DNA from: Lactifluus volemus
Lineage: Eukaryota; Basidiomycota; Agaricomycetes; Russulales; Russulaceae
Reading direction: 5' to 3'
DNA length: 64,000 bases
Assembly: GCA_022376515.1 (NCBI GenBank)
Contig: WTXI01000019.1
Location: forward strand, 310,001 to 374,000
The translations under genes and the position numbers were made by a program. Positions 57,840 through 64,000 of the stretch are shown in pieces (positions within the stretch are counted from its first letter, which is position 1; each line of letters starts with the position of its first letter). The notes under the pieces were generated by a model. It had not been told where the DNA came from. It searched no databases and was given only the letters and a program-made list of their open reading frames with translations.

Positions 57840-59640
57840 GGTCATCCGACTGTATTTCGCTCAAGGACACGGGGCGCCCGTGTATTTGGGTTTCGTAAGT
57901 CACAGAAGTTTCCACTTATCATCTGATGATCTCCATTGCAACTTGAACGCCCACCCACGTGCCACCGCCGTTCAACTGCGGAAGGCGTATATAAGGGCGT
58001 GTCCTCGAAAGTAGTTTCACTTCTTGGACTTCACTTCTTAAGCCTCGCATAAGATTACTGTTCGTGCGGGATCGCTGGCATCTTATCATCATTATAAGTT
58101 GTACTCTCAAATGAAGACCTCATCATTGACAAAGTCAAATAGGCAAGAACAATGGTGAGACTTCAACAAACGGTGATCTTGTCAATGGGTGGCTTATTCC
58201 TGTAAATATCTCTTTAGGCAGGAACTCCTGGCTAGGGTTCAGGGTGCGAGGTACCAAGTAACTGTGCATATACTCTACTCAACTGTTGATAGAACTTGCC
58301 AAGACGACGTCCGATGAGAACGTACAACTTGTTAAGAAAGTGAAGGAATTAGAAGTTGAACTAGGTGTCTGGAAGCAGGCCGTCTCGAACGAGAGAAACG
58401 TCGAGAAGCACATCGCACTCTGCGTGATTGATGGAACTCGCAGCGCCTTCTCCGCAAACTATATTGCGCAAGGTGAAGAAGGCGGTAAAAAGGCCGGGCA
58501 AGAGATTGTTCGGGCTATCACAGAATACCTCTCCGATGATAAATCTCTCCAAGATAATACGCCAAAGCTTTCCATCACTATATTCGTCAGGAAAACCCCA
58601 CTTCGTAATGATCTGGTCATCAATAACTTCTGCTCTCCCGAACAATTTGACGAGTTTTTTGCCGTCTTGAATCAAACCCCACATTTAAACATAATCGAGG
58701 TAGACAGTAGGCGGGAGGCCAATAAAAAGATAGAAGGTGACCGACCTACAACTCAAGACTTATTTTTCTCAGACTAACGTTCACATGTAGATCACTTGCA
58801 ACTTTTCGCTGGTCTTCCCCAGACCGTTCGCATCTTCTTTAGCGGTTCGTACCATTTTCTTAACTAATATCGATCTAACGGTCCTTGCTGTGGTCAGGCG
58901 GGAACGGTTCCGAATACCTGCCCATCCTCGAGGCATGCACTGCTTCTAGCAAGCTGGTCATCTTGCGCTCTTTTGGCACAAGCCCGGCTGCGCCTTCTGT
59001 TAGTTGCCAGGCCTATTTACGAAGGGTTCTTTTGCGGGCCAACCGAATCCCTCGACCCCTCTCCCTCCCCACTCGCCCTCTCCGTTTCCTCTGGCGGAGG
59101 CTGATGATCCCGATACCGATGGCCAACGCAGGCAGGCCTTCCTTGACCCCAATCTCGTAAGTCTTGACACCATGCACGTTTCAGACGCTGATGGGTTAGC
59201 ACAGCCCTTGTACAAACGTGAGCCTTCGGCCGAGTACGTCACATTTGCTCATTTTATTGATTGGTCACAGAGAACCCACCTCCATGCAATGAGTACTATC
59301 TCATGGAGTCTTGCTCTAAAGAAGTAAGTGTGGACTGTGAAATTTCTAGTTCCGCGCTCAAAACACATAATTCACATAAATCAGGGTCGCTGCAGGTACT
59401 CGCATGAGTATGATCTGACGGACGAGCATCTCGATACGCTTGCCAAGAGTGCGAGGCAATCTCCATGCTGGTTCTTGAATAATGGTTCGTTAGTTTCTAC
59501 TTGATGAAAGAACCCAAGGATTAATGCGACAAGGATTTCTAGACAGACAGTGTCCGTTCGGCGAGACTTGCTGCTGGGGTCATGTTTGTCCATTCGGGGT
59601 GAAGTGTCAATATCTTGTCAAGGAAAAATGTCGCTTCAAA
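57840..59640 (+). repeat. Left arm of a large inverted repeat
   Basis: Similar in reverse complement to about 60520-62330. Matching landmarks are GGGGCGCCC (57868 / 62275), ACAGAAGTTTC (57902 / 62233), TGCGGAAGGC (57978 / 62170), CTTCACTTCTTAAGCC (58027 / 62117), the coiled-coil and DUF7923 exons, and the terminal zinc-finger exon. By eye, similarity is high in exons and lower outside, with small indels. Arms are about 1.8 kb and the spacer about 0.9 kb. Confidence 0.8.
57988..57995 (+). promoter_or_regulatory. TATA box of the plus-strand zinc-finger gene
   Basis: TATATAAG 123 bases upstream of the likely ATG at 58111. The corresponding position of the other arm reads ATAGATAAAG, so the element is weakened there. 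Confidence 0.55.
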
Positions 59641-59745
59641 GGAGGTGGGTGGCACGTCGATTTACAAAGGTTACGAAGATTGATGATTTCTCAGCCGGAA
59701 TGCACCGTCCGAGAGGTGGCTATATGTAACTGCAGAAGCTCTTAA
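58111..59745 (+). CDS. DUF7923-type CCCH zinc-finger protein, copy A (frameshifted)
   Basis: Basidiomycete protein family with an N-terminal coiled coil (ELAKTTSDENVQLVKKVKEL), the DUF7923 domain (IALCVIDGTRSAFSANYIAQ, KLSITIFVRKTPLRNDLVIN, CSPEQFDEFFAVLNQTPHLN, LQLFAGLPQTVRIFFSGG) and two C-terminal CCCH zinc fingers: CNEYYLMESC...CRYSHEYDLT and CPFGETCCWGHVCPFGVKCQ, ending KCRFKGGGWH. RNA binding is plausible from the fingers; function is unknown. A likely first exon is ATG 58111 (MKTSSLTKSNRQEQ) with a donor near 58153, but its junction to the coiled coil is one base out of phase. A base is also missing near 59010 (before LPGLFTKGSFAG). Introns near 58737-58791 and 58845-58898. Inverted copy of the gene at 60.5-62.1 kb. 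Confidence 0.65.
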
Positions 59746-60519
59746 TATTTCGGCTGCTAAGGCCAAAGATCGGTACCGTGGATATTAAAAGGTTGCGCAG
59801 GGATGATCGTGCTTTGGACAGAATGTCGCTTTTAAGATCATGGATACGTTGTTTGAATCGAATTGAAATTGAGATATTTTAATTGACCGCTTAGCAAACG
59901 TGGGAACGTCAATTGTAGTATCGGTATCGGTATTGGAATCTGTCTGTACTGTACGCCAAATCCCAGTCGTAAGTGACAGACAGATCAATGAATACTTATG
60001 CTTTAGGTTCATGGAAGACATAGACAGAGATACTGTATTAATGAGATGAAGCTAAGTCTCAACGTCTCAATCATTCACCCCGAGGTCTCGAGCTTTAGGT
60101 TAGTGAGACAGAGCTCGATCGATTGCCAGTGCCCTTCAGGCAGTGCCTGGGCTGACTTGTCCCCGCCAGTGGCCGCATTAAGTCCAAAAAAAAGGCTAGC
60201 CAACGCGCCAAACTGTTCAGGATCTTCATGTTTGTCCGCCAATTATCGTCGGGCTGATCCTAACAGCCGCGACCACGTGATTGCTAGAAATCGCACACGT
60301 CGTCCCCAACTGGCAACCATTTCAATTTCAAGTCATTCGATTCAAACAATGTTATCCTGGTCTAAAAAAGCAATCTTTTGTCGAGCACGAACACACACAC
60401 CCCCGCGCGACCTTTCAAGTATCCAATCTTACTCGAAGTCACCCTTGAGTCACCCCTCGGACGGTGCATTCCGGCTGAGAAATCATCAGCCCTCGTAACC
60501 TTCGGCGTAAATTAATGTG
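59746..60519. other. Central spacer of the inverted repeat
   Basis: About 0.8 kb between the two zinc-finger genes. Short frames only; no family recognised. It does not look palindromic, and is A/T-rich near 59850-59960. Confidence 0.45.
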
Positions 60520-62062
60520 TCACTCACAGCCTTTGAAGCGACATTTCTCCTTAGCGGAATATAGGCACTTCACGCCAAATGGACAAACATGACCCCAGCA
60601 GCAAGTCTCGCCGAACGGACACTGTCTGTCTAGAAATCCTCGTCGCATTCATCCTTGGGTTCTTTTATTGAGCCGAAAGTAACCTACCATTATTCGAGAA
60701 CCAGCATGGAGATTGCCTCGCACTCTTGGCAAGCGTATTGAGATGCTCGTCCGTCAGATCATACTCATGCGAGTACCTGCAGCGACCCTGATTTATGTGA
60801 ATTATGTGTTTTGAGCGCGAACTAGAAATTCCACAGTCCACACTTACTTCTTTAGAGCAAGACTCCATGAGATAGTACTCATTGCATGGAGGTGGGTTCT
60901 CTGTGACCAATCAATAAAATGAGCAAGTGTGACATACTCGGCCGAAAGCTCACGTTTGTACAAGGGCTGTGCTAACCCATCAGCATCCGAAATGTGCACA
61001 TGGCACCAAGACTTACGAGATCAGGGTCAATGAAGGCCTGTCTGCGTTGCACATTGGTGTCGGGATCATCAGCCTCCGCCAGATGGAAGGGAGAGGGCGA
61101 GTGGGGAGGAAGAGGAGTTGAAGGGCTCGATTGGCCAGTCTTCGTAAATAGGCCCGGCAACATAACAGAAGGAGTCTGGGCTCTTCCAAAAGAGACACTT
61201 CCATGGCTTCGCAAGATGACCAGCTTACTGGAAGCGGTGCATGACTCGAGGATGGGCAGGACGGACAAGTATTCGGAACCATTTCCGCCTGATCACAGCA
61301 AGGACCGTCAAATCGATATTAGCTGAGAAAAATGGTACAAACCGCTAAAGAAGATGCGAACGGTTTGAGGAAGGCCAGCGAATATTTGCAAGTGATCTAC
61401 ATTTGAATGTTAGAAACGTAAGACTTGAGTTGCAGGCCGGTCACCTTCTATCTTCTTATCGGCGTCCCGCTTGCTGTCCACTCGATTATGTTCAAACGTG
61501 GGGTTTGATTCAAACCGACAAAAAAATCGTCGAATTGTTCGGGAGTGCAGAAGTCACCGATGACCAGATCATTACGAAGCCGGGTTTGCCTGACGAATAT
61601 GGAGATAGAGAGCCTGGGCTTATTATCCTGAAGGGATCTATCATTGGAGAGGTAGTCTGTCATGGCCCAAATAATCTCTTCTCCGGCCTTTCTACCGCCT
61701 TCTTCACCTTCCGCAATATAGTTTGTGGAGAAGACGCTGCGAGTTCCATCAATCACGCAGAGTGCGATGTTCTTCTCGGCGTTTCTCCCATTAGAGACGG
61801 CCTGCTTCCAGACATCTAGTTCAACTTCTAATTCCTTCACTTTCTTAACAAGTTGTACGTTCTCATCGGACGTCGTCTTGGCAAGTTCTATCAACAGTTG
61901 AGTAGAGTATATGCACATTACTTAGTACTTCGCACCATGAACCCTAGCCAGGAGTTCCTGCCTAGAATAATATTTACAGGAATAAGCCACCCATCGACCA
62001 GATCACCGCTTGTTGAAATCTCACCATTGTTCTTGCTTATTTGACTTTGATGAGATCTTCAT
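60520..62062 (-). CDS. DUF7923-type CCCH zinc-finger protein, copy B (frameshifted)
   Basis: Inverted duplicate of copy A. Coiled coil ELAKTTSDENVQLVKKVKEL, DUF7923 blocks IALCVIDGTRSVFSTNYIAE, RLSISIFVRQTRLRNDLVIG and CTPEQFDDFFVGLNQTPRLN, then LPILESCTASSKLVILRSHG, MLPGLFTKTGQSSPSTPLPP, LAEADDPDTNVQRRQAFIDP, the first finger (CRYSHEYDLTDEHLNTLAKS) and the second CPFGETCCWGHVCPFGVKCL ending KCRFKGCE. It stops earlier than copy A after the last finger. One base is missing near 61484 (NIIE|VDSKRDADKK). An ATG before CIYSTQLLIELAK at about 61918 is absent in copy A; the alternative first exon starts at 62062. Confidence 0.65.
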
Positions 62063-62330
62063 TTGAGAGTACATCTTATAAGATGGTCCTGCGCGAGCAG
62101 TAATCTTGTGTGGGGCTTAAGAAGTGAAGTCAAAGGAGTGAGTTACTCTCTGGAACGTCTTTATCTATGCCTTCCGCAGTAGGACTGCGGAGGGGCGTGC
62201 GTGGGGCGTAGCAAGATGGAGATGACTAGAAACTTCTGTGAAGATTTATGAAACCAAAACAAGCAAGTACATGGGCGCCCCGTGTACTGAGGCAGCCAAG
62301 GATGCGGCATGGATGTAGTAGGAGGTCCGG
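60520..62330 (-). repeat. Right arm of the large inverted repeat
   Basis: Reverse-complement partner of 57840-59640. It includes the promoter region of copy B and the whole gene. Similarity ends near 62330, about 100 bases before the CDT1-like start codon. Confidence 0.8.
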
Positions 62331-62425
62331 TATGCCGATAAAAGAATAAATCATGTGATCGCGTCATTTGACACGTCAATTAAGTCTCGAACCACCTTCG
62401 CGTCCCTCTCTTCCCTAACTAACTC

Positions 62426-64000
62426 ATGTCTGACCTCTACGCTTCATTACATATATCACCAAAGAAAAAAAGATTTTCATCTGATGATGATGACACTACT
62501 CTCACACCAAAGAGACAGAGGACTACGTAAGTCACCGACTTCCCCCTCTTATTTCACGAATTTCTTCCTGACAGTGAGCAAGTCCACCTTCACCTCCAAA
62601 GACTGTCAAGACGAATCGGTCCAAGATAGCTTCTGTTTTTGAGGCCGTGCCAGACCTTCCAGCTCTTCCTTCGCACCTGTCACGACTTTTTAGGATTCAG
62701 ACCGCTCTGCAACATGCTCTTTCCCATGCCCTGGCTTCATGTGCCGTCTCACCTTCTACCGAAACCGGGGTTTTGCGCAATGTACTGAATCATCACTCCC
62801 TGAACGCATATGCAGGCCTCACGGTGCAGCTGGACGTTGATGATCTTTCCCGCTTATGCTGGCTCTGGGAATGGGAAGGAGAGGTCATCCCACCTGAGAA
62901 GACAAAGTCGTCTCGGGATGACTCTAATCCCTTTTTGGAAGATCCACCTACGTCCCAACAGCCTAAGGACTGGACACGTGGGTCTATGGGCTTCGTGATT
63001 AGCCCAACGAGCCACTTCAACAAGTCATCAAAATCGCGAATCCCCGCGTTTGGCATTGGGATCGAAGTGGAAATGGACCTAGACAAAGACATGGGTAGTG
63101 GAATGGCTTCCGTTGCACGATGGACCACCGACAGTGAAAAGAGACGACAACTTGTCCTGTCAAAATTGCGACGATGGGTTGAGGTCCGTTCTCTTATCGA
63201 ACGTGTGAAGAATCCGGTCTAATGTTCTTGTTACAGCTACATGCAGATGCCACCCAGATACCAAATCTTCCCATGGCTGATCTACCACAACTGATTGTTT
63301 CCAACAAACCCTCGAAGCTCACTCAGCTCCTTGCATCTTCCTCTCCTAAATCGCCATCTTCTGTCAAGATATTGTCGACGCCACCCTCCCCCACATCCCC
63401 GGTGAAGACTCCAAGGGCGTCGAGGACATCACCAACATTGAAGTCACCTACGAAAGGATTGCCCATTCCACCAACCAATGATGCCTCTCTCAGACCTACG
63501 CCCGCGTCGAGCAAGGCATCGGCGTCGAAGGCAAGACCCATAGCCACGAATTCTGTACAATTTCCAAGAACGCCATCACGTCGTGCTTTGCTTGACGATC
63601 TGACTGGCCTTCTGACTCCCAAGACACCTTCAGTCTCACCCTCCAAAACGGATCCCGGCGATTCATTGCCATGCACCCCTGTTCATCAAAGAGGCTCAAA
63701 TGCCACTACAGTCCCTCAGACCCCAACTTCCTCTCGGAGACAGGCTCTCTACGAACGTATCAGACAAAAGTCTTTGACCAGCACCCCTACAAAGACGCCT
63801 AGCAAGAGCAAAGACATTCACGGAGGTAAACTCAGCCGTGATCAACTGCTGAAGTTAAGCCAAGAAGAAATGCGACGCCGTGTGCTGCTTGGCCGGCTAG
63901 AGGGTGTCGCTGAGAGCGTTTGGATGTAAGCTTTTGCTTTTCCAATCGGTTCCGTTGTTGACTGTGCTGTCAGGCTTTTCTCAGGACCATCCATTACGAA
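62426..64000 (+). CDS. Cdt1-like DNA replication licensing factor (partial, runs off the edge)
   Basis: The protein begins MSDLYASLHISPKKKRFSSD, then a Pro/Lys-rich N-terminal segment. The folded middle part has HLSRLFRIQTALQHALSHAL, GVLRNVLNHHSLNAYAGLTV, DDLSRLCWLWEWEGEVIPPE, DWTRGSMGFVISPTSHFNKS, SRIPAFGIGIEVEMDLDKDM and ASVARWTTDSEKRRQLVLSK, the arrangement of the fungal Cdt1 family that loads Mcm2-7 at origins. A Ser/Pro-rich linker with several TP/SP sites (candidate CDK sites) follows, then KLSRDQLLKLSQEEMRRRVL. Introns: from about 62526, 63184-63236, and 63928 to about 63974. The first junction is one base out of phase, probably another missing base. The C-terminal winged helix lies outside the window. 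Confidence 0.75.

Noticed and set aside
59746..60519. Transposon between the inverted-repeat arms
   Set aside because: The arms contain genes with promoters and introns instead of terminal repeats, there is no transposase, and no target-site duplication could be recognised.
1..64000. tRNA genes, rRNA, CRISPR arrays
   Set aside because: None recognised on either strand by eye; CRISPR would not be expected in a eukaryote.

Overview
This window is nuclear DNA from a filamentous basidiomycete, most likely an Agaricomycete. The evidence is dense short spliceosomal introns (about 45-80 nt, mostly GT-AG with a few GC-AG), protein families typical of that group (F-box/LRR-like proteins, TRP-like channels, a membrane-anchored GH9 endoglucanase, CCCH zinc-finger proteins of the DUF7923 type) and no operon structure. 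No rRNA, tRNA, CRISPR or complete transposon was recognised. I do not name a species.

Layout. 0.9-17.4 kb is a compact housekeeping block: MDM10, an RGG-rich disordered protein, SmG, a Srk1/Rck2-type MAPK-activated kinase, a NIPA-like Mg2+ transporter, SEC12, TAF9, the Fe-S scaffold ISU1 and PRP31. 17.6-29.2 kb holds an uncharacterised P-loop ATPase, the rRNA methyltransferase RRP8, uracil phosphoribosyltransferase FUR1, a DUF1399/glycine-rich-domain protein and the sulfite reductase flavoprotein MET10. 29.4-44.5 kb holds the GH9 endoglucanase, an F-box protein, a HERP/Usa1-like ERAD protein, a TRP-like channel, a conserved unknown protein and the PKA regulatory subunit. 44.8-56.4 kb holds a Mid2/Wsc-like surface protein, a gene-poor 2.2 kb stretch, a YTP1-like membrane protein with a decayed partial copy behind it, a second F-box protein, COQ2 and RhoGDI. 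56.8-62.4 kb is an accessory segment with three copies of a CCCH zinc-finger gene: two in a large inverted repeat and one truncated. A CDT1-like replication licensing gene runs off the right edge.

Many neighbours are divergent with 100-300 bp between start codons (TAF9/ISU1, DUF1399/MET10, SmG/RGG protein, Mg transporter/SEC12, unknown/PKA-R), so shared promoters are likely.

The strongest global signal is technical or evolutionary: about thirty single-base frameshifts break otherwise perfectly conserved coding genes, nearly all as the loss of one base, mostly inside short homopolymers, while other genes are intact. I read this mainly as residual consensus error from long-read sequencing. The affected genes are therefore annotated as genes, with the break points listed. 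All exon structures here come from reading splice sites against remembered family consensus; no alignment was run.
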